Source of the DNA: Stentor roeselii
Lineage: Eukaryota > Ciliophora > Heterotrichea > Heterotrichida > Stentoridae
DNA length: 64,000 bases
Reading direction: 5' to 3'
Assembly: GCA_006503475.1 (NCBI GenBank)
Contig: RSEH01000034.1
Span: forward strand, 144,949-208,948
The notes under the pieces are model-generated. The model was not told the origin of the DNA and ran no database searches. It was given only the letters and a program-made list of their open reading frames with translations. The position numbers were made by a program, and so were the translations under genes. This document shows positions 47,742 through 58,199 of this stretch, one piece after another; the first letter of the stretch is position 1; every line of letters starts with the position of its first letter.

Positions 47742-50219
47742 TCATCCTTTCGACTTCAAAATCGTTTTGTAAAACTCAGCAAGTGCAGTCTCTTCTTCTC
47801 TTTTATGCTCCCTGGCAATTAAACTCTGATTCTTTATCGTGTTGGAAGCCTGGTCAAGTGCTTCATTGAGACTCTGCTGTAGCCAGTTCCTATCATCAGA
47901 AGTTGGGCGAATTCCAAGAGACTCAAGTTCATTTTTGATATCTAAAAAAAGTTCTCCTTTCCTGAAGTCAGGGTACATGCGAATCACTTCCATTTTCTGA
48001 CGTTCTTGAGGAGTCAGTTCATTGCTGTCGAAGCCGACTTGTGACAAGCAACAGTAGATACTGGCCCTTAGGTCTCTTTTTCTAACAAAATCAAGTTGCT
48101 TTCTTCTTAACTGGCTCATTTCGCTTTGCTTTTCAGCTTCTTCGAGAGCTTCTCGCAACCTGTCGAAGCCCTTCGTGCTCTTCGGCTCGGTGTAGGCCAG
48201 AGGACGCTGAGGGTCTTTGAGGACTCGGTCTTCTGTGTAAGAAATGCCCAGTCGGTCTTCTTCTTGCTCGTAGACTCTTATTAGAAGTTGTGGCGCGTTG
48301 GCCATGTCTTTACGCGAGTTCCACTGGGTGAAGGAAAGTTTGCCTCGCTGTACTTTTAGCAATTTGCATAAACAACTGATGATCAGACGACGATGCACTT
48401 CGAGGCAGTCGTCTAAAAAGTCGAGAACTGAACTGATACCTTCGATGTCGATGAAGTGCAGAGTACTGCGCTTGTTTGATAAGACACTGTGCCATAAACA
48501 GTCGAGTAATGATAGCAAAAATTGGTCTGGCTCACCGTTTACTGTTGGGGGAAGAGGCTTTAGGTTTTGCTTTAGAACCTCGATCCAACCTTTTCTTCTT
48601 ATTTCTTTTTGGTTGTCTCTGCAGTCTTTGCAGGCGTTTGATACTATGCTTAGAGCGAGTTCTCTTGCATGTAGAGGGTAGTCTGCCTCACTCTGCACGA
48701 TATCAAGCAAAGTATCAAACAGTCCTTCTTCAGCAAGTTCCAACTTAAACTCCCCACATTGCGAAGCAATCTCCAAAGCTTTTAAAGTCACAAGTTTCCT
48801 TTCAATATCACTATAAGTCGACAAAAAATGCACCAAGCAATAATTCCCATTCTGCTGCTGAAAGTGTTCCTGAAACAACGGCAATATATGAAAAATATTA
48901 TGCAAAGTATGTACCTGCAGTTCTTTAACTTCTGGGTCCTGCCATCGAGAAATAGTTTGATTATTCTGACTAGGGTCCAAATAAAGTAAAAGTGCGGGTA
49001 AAAAGTCAGAGTTTTCCACAATACTAATCGCTTCAGGAATCCCACTTGACACTGACCTGCAAATAGCAGTCCAAACAAGTTTCTTAAACTCAAGGTCTTC
49101 AATTTCAGTTGTCCACATCGGTTTTCCCCCATTCCCTGAACTGGCCAAGTGTATCTCATCATACGAGCCATAACGAATCAGCTCTTCCAAGAAGCTCTCG
49201 CTGAAGTCATCTTTAGTCAAAAGAAATCCATGAGTTTCCGGTCGAGCCACAACAGAAGTGATGAGAATCATCAGCTCATTACGTAACTTCCGGTCAGTCA
49301 ACTTGTAACCGTCTTTTATCACCTTTTGAAGAGTCCAACGAAGAGACAGCAGAAGTTCTTCTCGGGCGAGACTTTTTATTGAGTCTTCTCCTGACTGTTC
49401 GAGAATGTTCCAGATGCACTCGATGCAGATGCTGACAAGCGGGTCTCGAAAGTTGGGAATATTGCAGACTACCACGATCAGGTCTTTCAAAGCACCCAGT
49501 TCGCCGATTTTCATGGCTAAAGGCTCGAAAACGGATAAGGCTGAAATCGTTTGGACTACCTGGGCGGCGATTTCGTATTGACTTACGTTATCTGCTAAGA
49601 CATGTACTAGTCCTTCGGGGATAGTCGTCGCTGAAATGGCTTGCAAGTACTTTGTGCCTTTTTTTTTCACTATATTCATGAAGTTTTCTTCAGAGGCGTC
49701 TGCTGAGGTCTTGGTCTTCGCAAGAGAGTCTCCCTTTATCAGGTCCAGATCTTTTTTCGCGAACTCGCTGACAAGGGCGCAGAGGTTGACGATCACTTCG
49801 GAGTTGCTGGGAAAGTCTTTTTGTAGAACAGGAGTGAGACTCTGCAGGAATTTCTTTAAAACAGGAGTGTAAATGAACTCGTCACTCATTTTTTCCTTTT
49901 GAAAGTCCTTTTTGCAGTGATTTATCAGTCTGCAAAGCGGGTCGATTAGTTCAGAAGATTTGAAAGACTCTTCACCATCTCCAGTTCGTTTCGTGGAAGA
50001 CTGGACATGGTCCAGGTCCTCACTGCCAGCTTTGATGCGATCGAGTAGCAACTGAATGATGTGTATCACTTTATCCAGTTCCTTATAAGGGAAACCGTCA
50101 GCATAAATTGACTTCTGACTGCAAACTCTTCGAATCATTGCAGCATGTCGATCTTTTATCTCTGAAGTGTGACGAGAAGTCATCAACTCGATGACTTTGT
50201 CCAGCGTGACTTGACTCAT
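47742..50219 (-). CDS. CFAP69: CFAP69-like cilia- and flagella-associated protein
   Basis: 825 residues, almost all helical with armadillo-like repeats. It resembles CFAP69, a central-pair (C1b-region) axoneme protein, in overall size (animal proteins are about 940 residues) and in segments such as SIVENSDFLPALLLYLDPSQ, KELQVHTLHNIFHILPLFQE, WNSRKDMANAPQLLIRVYEQ and FRKGELFLDIKNELESLGIR. A C-terminal coiled coil (AREHKREEETALAEFYKTIL) ends the protein. Fits an organism with motile cilia, as does the dynein gene upstream in the window. Start codon is 37 bp from that of the divergent mitochondrial-carrier gene. Confidence 0.8.
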   Translation of the reverse strand: MSQVTLDKVIELMTSRHTSEIKDRHAAMIRRVCSQKSIYADGFPYKELDKVIHIIQLLLDRIKAGSEDLDHVQSSTKRTGDGEESFKSSELIDPLCRLINHCKKDFQKEKMSDEFIYTPVLKKFLQSLTPVLQKDFPSNSEVIVNLCALVSEFAKKDLDLIKGDSLAKTKTSADASEENFMNIVKKKGTKYLQAISATTIPEGLVHVLADNVSQYEIAAQVVQTISALSVFEPLAMKIGELGALKDLIVVVCNIPNFRDPLVSICIECIWNILEQSGEDSIKSLAREELLLSLRWTLQKVIKDGYKLTDRKLRNELMILITSVVARPETHGFLLTKDDFSESFLEELIRYGSYDEIHLASSGNGGKPMWTTEIEDLEFKKLVWTAICRSVSSGIPEAISIVENSDFLPALLLYLDPSQNNQTISRWQDPEVKELQVHTLHNIFHILPLFQEHFQQQNGNYCLVHFLSTYSDIERKLVTLKALEIASQCGEFKLELAEEGLFDTLLDIVQSEADYPLHARELALSIVSNACKDCRDNQKEIRRKGWIEVLKQNLKPLPPTVNGEPDQFLLSLLDCLWHSVLSNKRSTLHFIDIEGISSVLDFLDDCLEVHRRLIISCLCKLLKVQRGKLSFTQWNSRKDMANAPQLLIRVYEQEEDRLGISYTEDRVLKDPQRPLAYTEPKSTKGFDRLREALEEAEKQSEMSQLRRKQLDFVRKRDLRASIYCCLSQVGFDSNELTPQERQKMEVIRMYPDFRKGELFLDIKNELESLGIRPTSDDRNWLQQSLNEALDQASNTIKNQSLIAREHKREEETALAEFYKTILKSKG

Positions 50220-50256
50220 ATTTATTACTAACGATTCTCTAAGTAAAACTGTAAAA

Positions 50257-51168
50257 ATGTCAGAAAAAAACCATCATCTTGACAGTCTTCTCAAGTTCTT
50301 CTCTGGAGGACTCGCAGGGATCATCGCTAAAACTGCCATCGCCCCAGTGGACAGAGTCAAATTTTTATTCATGGCAAGTGTCAGAGAGTTCTCAGTTAAT
50401 AGCATGTTAAATGAAATCAGAAGAATTCGAGTTGAAGAAGGCTTCAGGTCTTTATGGAAGGGAAACCTTGCCCAGCTTTTAAGGGTCTTTCCATATTCAG
50501 GGGTTGTAAGGTCTATTCAGCAATTTTCTGTGTATGGAAGAATGGAAAAGGTTTTTTCTAAACGCTTTGGAGATGATCAGTACTCAAGGGCATTTAGCAA
50601 ATTTTTAGCAGGATCTTTAGCTGGGTCTGCTGCAATGGTGATCAGTTATCCTTTTGACACGATGAGGACGAGACTAGCTTATCAGACCACAAAGAAACTT
50701 TACAATGGAATAATTCATGGATTTTTTCAAGTTGTGAAAAATGAAGGATTTTTTAGTCTTTTTAAAGGAATCTCGCCTGCCCTGATCGGGGTAACTATTT
50801 ACGGAGGGGCAACATTTAGCATTTTTTTTACTTTAAAAAATAACAACCCTGAAGCGAGTAAGACTCAGATTTTTTTGTATGGAGCTGGATCTGGACTTGT
50901 CGGGCAAATCCTTTCTTATCCTTTTGATGTTGTTCGCAAAAGAATGCTCGCTCATGGATTTATTGAAAAAGTTTCAAACTTCACAACAAGCACCAGCAAC
51001 ATTCAGGTAAACTCGATGAGCAGCTATTTCAAGGAAATCTGGAAAAATGAAGGATTTCGAGGTTTGATGAAAGGAATTTCTCTGAATTTCGTGAAAGCTC
51101 CTATTATGTTAGGAACAGTGCATTTGGCTAATCATCTGATACACAAGCACTTTAATGAAGATTACTAG
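50257..51168 (+). CDS. Mitochondrial carrier (SLC25), CoA-carrier-like
   Basis: 303 residues with the three-fold carrier repeat. Signature PxDxxK/R motifs: APVDRVKFLF in repeat 1, YPFDTMRTRL in repeat 2 and YPFDVVRKRM in repeat 3, each followed by (E)GF-x-S/G-L-x-K-G (EEGFRSLWKGN, NEGFFSLFKGI, NEGFRGLMKGI). Six membrane helices are expected in the inner mitochondrial membrane. The first repeat's DRVKFLF and the general pattern are closest to the SLC25A42/SLC25A16 group that carries coenzyme A or related nucleotides; substrate is an inference. Converges on the next gene, 15 bp away. Confidence 0.9.
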   Translation: MSEKNHHLDSLLKFFSGGLAGIIAKTAIAPVDRVKFLFMASVREFSVNSMLNEIRRIRVEEGFRSLWKGNLAQLLRVFPYSGVVRSIQQFSVYGRMEKVFSKRFGDDQYSRAFSKFLAGSLAGSAAMVISYPFDTMRTRLAYQTTKKLYNGIIHGFFQVVKNEGFFSLFKGISPALIGVTIYGGATFSIFFTLKNNNPEASKTQIFLYGAGSGLVGQILSYPFDVVRKRMLAHGFIEKVSNFTTSTSNIQVNSMSSYFKEIWKNEGFRGLMKGISLNFVKAPIMLGTVHLANHLIHKHFNEDY

Positions 51169-51183
51169 AATTTATATTAACTG

Positions 51184-51840
51184 TTAGGGGATAAAGTAAG
51201 TCTCGGTTGAAACAGCGACGCTCATGTGATGTCTCGTCACTTCTGCAAAGGTGGAATGATCGTAAGTCGCCATCTTCCAGGGGCCTGGCGTGTCTGTGTC
51301 TCGTTTGATTTCAAAGCTTTTAAACACAGAGACTTGCTTTTTTCCCTCAAGTTTCAGGTCCTGGGTTTTGTTGCTTTTTGTAATTTTTGGAAAGTTTTGA
51401 GGGTTTTTGGGTTTTTTATAGGTTTCGAATAGTTCTTCTTCTTTGAAAGTCTCTTCTGCTTTTGGGTTGTTTGATAGAGGTGGAGGATTTTTTAGTTTTT
51501 CGACTTTTTTGGCTACTTTTAACAGGTTTTTTCTTATAAGAGGAAAAGGGACTTCTTTTTTGCTGTTTTTTAGATCTAAGGTCTTATTTTTGGTTAAAAC
51601 TGGGGTTTCGTTTATGTTTGGCGAACAGGATTTCGATGTGCGCTTGACTATAAGGGTTGTACCATTTAAGGCAACACTTGGAGTCTTGCATTTTAGGGCT
51701 CTAGGTAAACCATATAGTTTTTCCGTTAGTTTTTTCATTCGTTTTTGATTTGTTATGTAGGAGTCGTGCTTGTTTAGGACTTTCTGCCATGTTTGCCACT
51801 CGAGTCTTAGATTAGGGTTTTTAGGAGCTGGGTAGTACAT
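51184..51840 (-). CDS. Small basic protein, unknown
   Basis: 218 residues, Lys/Pro/Thr-rich and mostly disordered, with one helical start (LRLEWQTWQKVLNKHDSYIT) and a more ordered end (GPWKMATYDHSTFAEVTRHH). No recognised domain. It is the last intact compact gene before the gene-poor tract. Start in AT-only context (AATAATATATG). Confidence 0.7.
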   Translation of the reverse strand: MYYPAPKNPNLRLEWQTWQKVLNKHDSYITNQKRMKKLTEKLYGLPRALKCKTPSVALNGTTLIVKRTSKSCSPNINETPVLTKNKTLDLKNSKKEVPFPLIRKNLLKVAKKVEKLKNPPPLSNNPKAEETFKEEELFETYKKPKNPQNFPKITKSNKTQDLKLEGKKQVSVFKSFEIKRDTDTPGPWKMATYDHSTFAEVTRHHMSVAVSTETYFIP

Positions 51841-52361
51841 ATATTATTGAAAGTAAAAATAATGATAATTTTAACTGTAATCAATGTCTTCAAATAGAAC
51901 TTTATCAAGACTAGTTTCGAAAAACTGCCCAAAAGGGTCGATCGGTTCAGTTTGATAAATTTACAATAGAAAAATTTATCTAATTAATCATATCATTTAG
52001 TAGTATAATATGTAAAGCTAATGTAAATATATTTAAATAAGCACTAAGGCAAGAGATATTCTCGGATTAGTATTAATGGACTTTGATAAATTAACTAATC
52101 CTTTCCTATTAATATAATAGAATCAACCTTAAATGTTTTCATCTTATAACATAAATTCGTTTTCATAAACCACTTTGAAATCCTATCAAAACCCATGAAA
52201 ACTCCGAATTCCTATTTTTTTTAGCCATTCACTTCTCAGAAACTATTCATATCATCTTGAAGTTCCTAGAACAGCTGTTTTCTCAGGTAAAAATACATAC
52301 GCATCAAAATGGGTTGAGTTTGTTTTCCAATAAAAATCAAAGCCATCTTTATTTTTAATAA
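51841..52361. other. AT-rich non-coding start of the gene-poor tract
   Basis: Contains the left part of the diverged repeat described at 52100-54300. No gene seen. Confidence 0.6.
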
Positions 52362-54300
52362 TTAGTTATTTGTACTTGAAAACACTCGAATCTTTGAGTG
52401 CAAATATAAAGAACAACTTCTTTTAACATAAGGAACATTATAAACTTTAAAAAATCGAAATCGCCCGGCTGGGTGGCCTTCAAAAATTTCCATTTCGATT
52501 TGAATTTTATCGTCTCGCTGGTCAGAATCATCAGCGAGAGTCCATCGAACTTTCACTAACGTGCTATACAAAAATTTGAATCTAGTTAATTATAAATTAA
52601 CTTTAATATTATGAAATCTGATTGGAAAAGTACCTCAAAAGGGCCAAAAGCAAATATTATCTACAGGCAAACATCTAAGCTGCCTAAAATTTATATATTA
52701 ATCCTTCCAATTTCAATAAAATAAATAATTCTGGAATCACCTAAGATATTCATTGTTCTAAACCTAAATTTTTCCTAAAAATCATGTTTTTAACCAAACT
52801 TAGTAAATTTATATATGTTTTTCAACCATTTTTCCTTTTTAATGAACAATTGTTCTAAGTTCTACAAAGCTCAAGAAATTAGGAAAAAAATCAAGAATCT
52901 AATCTCAAGAAAGAAACTAATCATTCCATTTTGAATTTGAAGTAGAACGGTAAAGTTTTACTCCTTGAAAATAAGTCCAATACAAGAAAATCAGTTTTTT
53001 ATGCTAGATTGATGATCATATTTCTAGAATTTCTTCTTTACAAGATTGAATTAGAAGCACATGATTTAGATCTTTAAGTTTCTCAATCGATTTTATGATA
53101 AATTATTACCAAATTGTCCAAAGTCTTTTTTTCAGAGAAAATTCGAAGACAAAAATTTTTGGGTTAGCCTTTATCAAGACTGAGAATAAACTTAAGCTGG
53201 CACTTATTTTCAACTTAATCATAATGAGAAAAAACTCTTAAGCTGGATTCAATTCCTTTAAAATCCTATAAGAACCCATGAAAACTCCAAATCCCTATTT
53301 TTTCGGCCATTCACTTCTCAGGAACTATTCATATCTAACACCTGAAATCTAATCCAGTTTTCCTATCATCTTGAAATTCCTAGGATAGCTGTTTTCTCAG
53401 GCAAAAATACATACACATCAAAAAGTTCTAATTTTTTTTTTCAAAATGGGTTGAGTTTGTTTTCCAAGAAAATCAAAGCCATCTTGTTTTTAATAAATCA
53501 GTTATTTGTTCTTTAAAACACTCGAATCTTTGAGGGCCATTATAGAAAACAACTTCTTAAAACTTAAGGAACCATATAAACTTTAGAAAAGTGCCTAAAT
53601 AGCAACCATAATAAATTATACTCAGATTAATTTCAGATAAACTTTGAACACAAATTAATTCTTACTATTTCAATCAAATAAATCAAGTTAATTAATAGAA
53701 TCAATCTTAGAATGTTTTTTCTCTTCTAAACTTGATTCTTTTCCTAAAAATCATGTTTTTAGCCAAACTTACTAAAGTTTATATATGTTTTCAACCATTT
53801 TTCTTTTATAATAACCCATTTTCCAAGTACAAAAAATTTCAAAAACTCAGAAAACAATTTTTAGAAACTCATCTTAATGAAAAAGTGATTGATTGCCCTT
53901 CATATTTGAATAAATGTAAAAGTTTTTCTTCATGATTGTGAATGAAATAGAAGAAAATCAATTTTTATACGATAGATTGATGCTCATCTTTCGAGAATTC
54001 CGCATCATCTAGATTGAATCAGTTGCATATGAGTTTGAATTTTAACTTTATCAAGCAATCTTATTAGAAATCGTTATCAAGTTATCCTAAGTCTCTTTTC
54101 CAGAGAAAATCTAAAGTCGTCCTCTTACATCAAAACTGGTAACAAATTTAAGCGAGGGCTTAAATTCAACTAAATCGTTATGATTAAAAACTCTTAAATC
54201 TAATCCTATTCCTTTCCAATCCTACCAGAATCCATTAAGAATCCGAATCACTATTTTTTCGGTCATGTACTTCTCAGAAGCTATTTATATCTAAGACTTA
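52100..54300. repeat. Diverged tandem repeat, about 1-kb unit, 2-3 copies
   Basis: A block starting near 52184 (CATGAAAACTCCGAATTCC...CATTCACTTCTCAG) recurs near 53276 and, weaker, near 54232. A second block near 52780 (TTTTCCTAAAAATCATGTTTTT, TTATATATGTTTTTCAACCA) recurs near 53742, and a third near 53000 (GATTGATGATCAT) recurs near 53978. The order is kept, so this is an old tandem duplication of roughly 1-1.1 kb units with indels. No intact ORF spans a unit. Confidence 0.75.
52362..52571 (-). pseudogene. Orphan protein-like segment
   Basis: A 69-codon open stretch without an ATG start. Its first two thirds look like real protein (VKVRWTLADDSDQRDDKIQI, then EIFEGHPAGRFRFFKVYNVP) with GC content above its surroundings. 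The protein-like part is missing from the paralogous repeat copy at 53500-53600, where only the 3' side aligns. Probably a gene fragment. Family not recognised. Confidence 0.4.
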
Positions 54301-54495
54301 AAATCTAATCCAGCTTACTATCAAACAAAAACTTAACCAATTAAAAATTAATTGATTAAAAGTTCCCAAATTAAGTAAATCACTGATTGAGTGTTAAAAA
54401 AGGAATAAATTTAAATGACTCAATTTTAATTACCTGATATAAAAAAGGAAATTCAAACAATATAATCCTAAAAAAATTCCTTATCTTCAAACATA

Positions 54496-54728
54496 AAATT
54501 CCTTCAACCAGTACTGAAGTCTCAGTGGAAGGTCTTTTACTCAATGCTGCCAATTTCAAAGCAAGTGAAGATTTTCACTCCATTTAAAGACAAGCGATTA
54601 ATAGTAATCTCAACAAATGTGGCAGAAACCTCAGTGACAATTCCCGAAATCGTCTAATTAGTCAACTCAGGCCTAGAAAGCGGAAAATATTTCCATCCCT
54701 GCTTCAAATTAGCAAGTTCATCATAACT
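54496..54728 (+). pseudogene. DEAH-box RNA helicase fragment
   Basis: The + frame reads YSMLPISKQVKIFTPFKDKR, then STNVAETSVTIPEIV, then a TAA, then LVNSGLESGKYF. This matches helicase motifs IV-V of DEAH-box RNA helicases (ATNVAETS-L-TIP-x-I-x-Y-V-V-D-x-G), closest in feel to the DHX37/Dhr1 group. Only about 75 codons remain and the flanks do not continue, so it is a decayed fragment. Confidence 0.65.
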
Positions 54729-54731
54729 TTC

Positions 54732-54932
54732 ACCAGTATCAAGTTTTTCTTAGAACTTTTTCTCTCCCTTTCCTTCCTCATGGCCATGACAGCGTCTTTT
54801 TGAGCGGGGTAGTCCATGATGTGCTTTTCCTCTTCCGCCTGCGAATCATTTCCTATCTTTAGCTTCTGGAGGTGATTTTTATCCTCGAGTTCATCCTCAA
54901 GGTTGAATCTAGATTCTTAATTGAAGACTTTT
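54732..54932 (-). pseudogene. Fragment of a charged helical protein
   Basis: Minus-strand reading gives ESRFNLEDELEDKNHLQKLK, IGNDSQAEEEKHIMDYPAQK and DAVMAMRKERERKSSKK, clearly protein-like and GC-richer than its surroundings. It has no start and is preceded by TAA. Opposite in orientation to the helicase fragment next to it. Parent gene not recognised. Confidence 0.4.
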
Positions 54933-55244
54933 TATACTTGAGCATTTCCAGGAGTAACGATTCTTGGGCTCATAATTATCCTTCTGATAGGCTGACTTTA
55001 CAAGCATCAGGAGGGTGGACTATACCTATACTTCTGCTACAGCATATTACTTGATCTCAGAATTGAGGGGACGTATGGCACCCGCCTTAGTCTACCCGTC
55101 AGGAGAAGCCTGAAAGCCAATAAGAAGCCTTGAAGAACTTAAATCTTATTCTTTTTGAAATTTAGGGAAGGATTAACTAAATTAAATGGGTTGTCTTTCT
55201 CGGCATATTCTTATCTTAATCTTTTATGGAACAATATAATAAAT
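54933..55244. other. Non-coding or decayed sequence
   Basis: GC content is higher than in true intergenic DNA here (around 55000-55110), suggesting decayed coding sequence, but no frame is convincing. It precedes the repetitive coiled-coil gene. Confidence 0.4.
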
Positions 55245-56251
55245 ATGGAATCATCCGAATCTAGGGGTCAGATACGTGAAGAAAACAAAGATACCGAGGA
55301 AGTCGAGAAAGGCAAGGAGCAGACTGTGAAAGAAGTTAAAGAAGAACTAATTGAGCTAATGTCAGCTCTGAGGTGCATTGTGAAAGCAAGAGAAATCAAG
55401 GTTTCTGGGTTTGTATCTTCATGTGAGCATAATTCAAAGATGTGTATGTCTAAGATTACTGAGGTTCAAGCTTCGTGTGAGGTAAATGTGAAAAAAATTC
55501 TATCAATGGGTGATGATATTAAAAGATTGAAGCAGAACTTTGGTAATTTGAATAAAAGTTTCAGACACTTTCAGAAAAAGGTTGAAATTCAACTAAAAAA
55601 TCAAACAAAGCATCTAGATAAGCGACTTGGTGACTTTCAGTGTAAAATTGAAGATCAAATAAAAGCCCAAACCAAAGAGCTGAACAAACGAATTAGTGCC
55701 TTTCAAATCTCAGTCGATGATCAAACCAAAAACCAAGCAAGCAAATGGATGACTTTAAGAGCACAGTTGAAGACAAAATCAAAGTTTTAATGAAAACCCT
55801 AGACAAAAAATTTAGTGATTTTGAAAGTAAAGTTGAAGACAAAATCAAAGTTTCAATGAAAACCCTAGACAAAAAATCAAGTGATTTTGAAAGTAAAGTT
55901 GAAGACAAAATCAAAGTTTTAATGAAAACCCTAGACAAAAAATTTAGTGATTTTGAAAGTAAAGTTGAAGATCAAATCAAAGTTTCAATGAAAACCCTAA
56001 ACAATAAATCAAGTGATTTTGAAAGTAAATTTGAAGACCGATTTAAAGATTTTAAAAGTACTGTTGACGAACGATTCAAAAAATTTCAAAGCACAATTGA
56101 CAAGCTCAGAGATTTTCATATCAGTTTTGCAGAATATATAGAAGAAAAAGTATCTCAACAAGATAGGAGAATTGAAAGAATCGAAGAAAAAGTTTACTCC
56201 CTTGATAGAAGGCTGGAAGAAGTGCTTAATATCTTTTTAGGTAAAAAATAA
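55245..56251 (+). CDS. Repetitive coiled-coil protein, interrupted by a -1 frameshift
   Basis: From ATG 55245 (MESSESRGQIREENKD) the frame encodes a coiled coil with a 22-residue period (KRLGDFQCKIEDQIKAQTKE). It ends prematurely at 55790. The same repeat pattern resumes in the -1 phase at 55745 (MDDFKSTVEDKIKV) and runs to 56251, ending LDRRLEEVLNIFLGKK. Adding one base in the AAA at 55743-55745 would join them into about 335 residues. No GT...AG segment does so. Either a 1-bp deletion (pseudogene or sequence error) or programmed frameshifting. Four nearly perfect 66-bp units show recent repeat homogenisation. Function unknown; structural role likely. Confidence 0.55.
55772..56035 (+). repeat. 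Four tandem 66-bp (22-codon) units
   Basis: Exact 66-bp period, 4 copies (264 bp). Copies 1 and 3 are nearly identical, as are copies 2 and 4, so the array grew by duplication of a 132-bp pair. Each unit encodes a coiled-coil segment of the form DKIKVxMKTLDKKxSDFESK. Confidence 0.92.
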
Positions 56252-56610
56252 ATTAGATAAATTGGTTTGAATATTAATAGTTTTTCTTTATGATAAAAGT
56301 TAGATAAATTGGTTTTATCTAGAATATATCTATGTCTGCAGATTTAAATCAAATTCGTTCCAGGCATTTTTTCATATCACCCATATAAACTATATTTAAA
56401 TTTTGTTCTAAGTCACTATTTACAAAAAAAAAATCATGATCCAAAACCTTAAAATGAAATCTTAAATTGAAACTAAATAATCTTAAATTCCAAAACCATC
56501 ATAAACAATCCAAACATCTGAATAAAAACTCTTTTCCTGAATTATATCAAAACTCTTTAAACCCACCCTTGCAACTCATTCATTCAAGTTAAAATTCAAA
56601 CCCAGAATAA
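56252..56610. other. AT-rich non-coding stretch
   Basis: Nothing recognised apart from A/T runs. Confidence 0.55.
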
Positions 56611-57540
56611 ATGAAAGATGTTGCAGATAAACTAGCCCGTTCAACAGATAGAGCAAAAGGAAGAGAACTTGCCGAAAATATTAAAAATTAACCCTCACCT
56701 AGAAAAACGAAGAACAAAAGAAAAAAGCACGCGAAAAAAAATCGAAAGAAAAAAGAAGTAAAAAAAATCAAGCAGGAAAAAGGTATCCAGCCAAACCAAA
56801 CCGACGGAGCCTCCGAAGCAAGAGCCGAAGTCAAGCTCCGAGTACATTAGCGACTTTGAATCGAGTCAGGTTACGAGTTGGTCGAGAGACGACTAGGCGA
56901 CCACTTTGAAAGGCAAGCCAAGAGCAAAAGAAGCCTACATTCCAATCACAGAGGTGTAAGAAGAGGTAGAAACGTCCTACAAGCACCCCCGCAAACAGAA
57001 AAACATTGAGAGTCTCGAAAGAGACCTGCAAGAAAAGGTCCTGGAGTACCTCTGCACTTCAAAACCGCTCTTTTCAAGCACACGTTCAAACCACAGCCAG
57101 TCCGAGTCAGAAACCCGCTGCTGGACCTTCTGAGCTCGTCAATTCAAAAGCTGAAGACAACCAACTAGCTTCTTTCCACTCCTCAGGTCCTCGAAAAGCA
57201 GGCTTTTGGCATCAGTCTCAGAAAACTCGAAGAAGAAGGCGAATGTCAAACTGAAAAAAAAAACACGAAAAAGAAGCTGTAACTTTTCCGACTGTGACTT
57301 TTAATGCTCCTGACAATACCCAGCCTAAAGAAATCTTTATAGACCAGTTCTTAACGCCCAGCTTCTCTGGAAAAGACATATATGAAGCCATAGATGTGTA
57401 CAACAAGTTCGAGACTTTAAACAATCTGCTGAGGGGAAATGTTTTAAAGAAAAGAAGACGAGGTGCTTGAAATTATTGTTGTTCAAAATAATGATGAAGT
57501 GGTCAGGGAGGAAAAAATGAAGAGACTTGAAGCCAGAAAC
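56611..57540 (+). pseudogene. Decayed gene remnant with several frameshifts
   Basis: Protein-like pieces appear in changing frames: MKDVADKLARSTDRAKGREL from 56611, IESLERDLQEKVLEYLCTSK near 57010, TFPTVTFNAPDNTQPKEIFI and FSGKDIYEAIDVYNKFETLN near 57290-57430, and EDEVLEIIVVQNNDEVVREE near 57460. Between them lie stops and frame changes. GC content is coding-like. No domain recognised. Confidence 0.45.
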
Positions 57541-58199
57541 TACTAGATTCGAGGCACCTTCATGCTCTTTTATTGTGGGTGGAGTGTTGCCTACGACTAA
57601 TCTTTACAGGAGGAAATTCATAGTGAATAAGAAACCTTGGAAACGTAAATCAAACGCTTGTAAGAGGGTTAAGTTAATTACTGGCTTTGTCTTTTGGCTC
57701 TCTTATGCTTTGGAAATTCGCTTATGTCTATGAGGTAAAGGGTGATCTCGAGGTTATAGAAAGTCAGCATAATCGGATTACTATTACAGTAACTATAGAA
57801 TCTATAGTAGCAATAGGATCTAAAGAGCATGGAAATTAAACCAGTTACAGTTTCTAAATTATTCAAGTTGTTAAACTGTCGGAAAGCATAATCAAGGAGG
57901 TTCGATAATGGTTTTAAAATTATGGTCAATAAGTCTGGCTTCTTCTGTCCCATCATCACCAAAGGGCTATTCACATGAATTTCATGATTGGAAAGGACCC
58001 GATTTTTCGAAGTACTCAAAAATTCATTAGTTTTTTTTAAGTTTTTCTCCCTTGTTTTTAATGAATTAAAAATATTTCGCTTTTGGAGACTTCTTCTTTT
58101 TTCTTGCTATCTTTCAGACTGGAAAATATTGAAATAGCTCTTAACATTCAACTTTGGCATTCAACACAACTATCTCACATTCACTTAATATTAAGAGAA
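57541..58199. other. Possible continuation of decayed sequence, then AT-rich DNA
   Basis: The first 100 bp may continue the remnant upstream (RGTFMLFYCGWSVAYD in one frame, with TAG/TAA where Gln codons would fit). The rest shows no gene. Confidence 0.35.

Noticed and set aside
53732-53935. 67-codon ORF in the repeat tract
   Set aside because: Hydrophobic AT-driven translation within a diverged repeat; not conserved in the sister copy.
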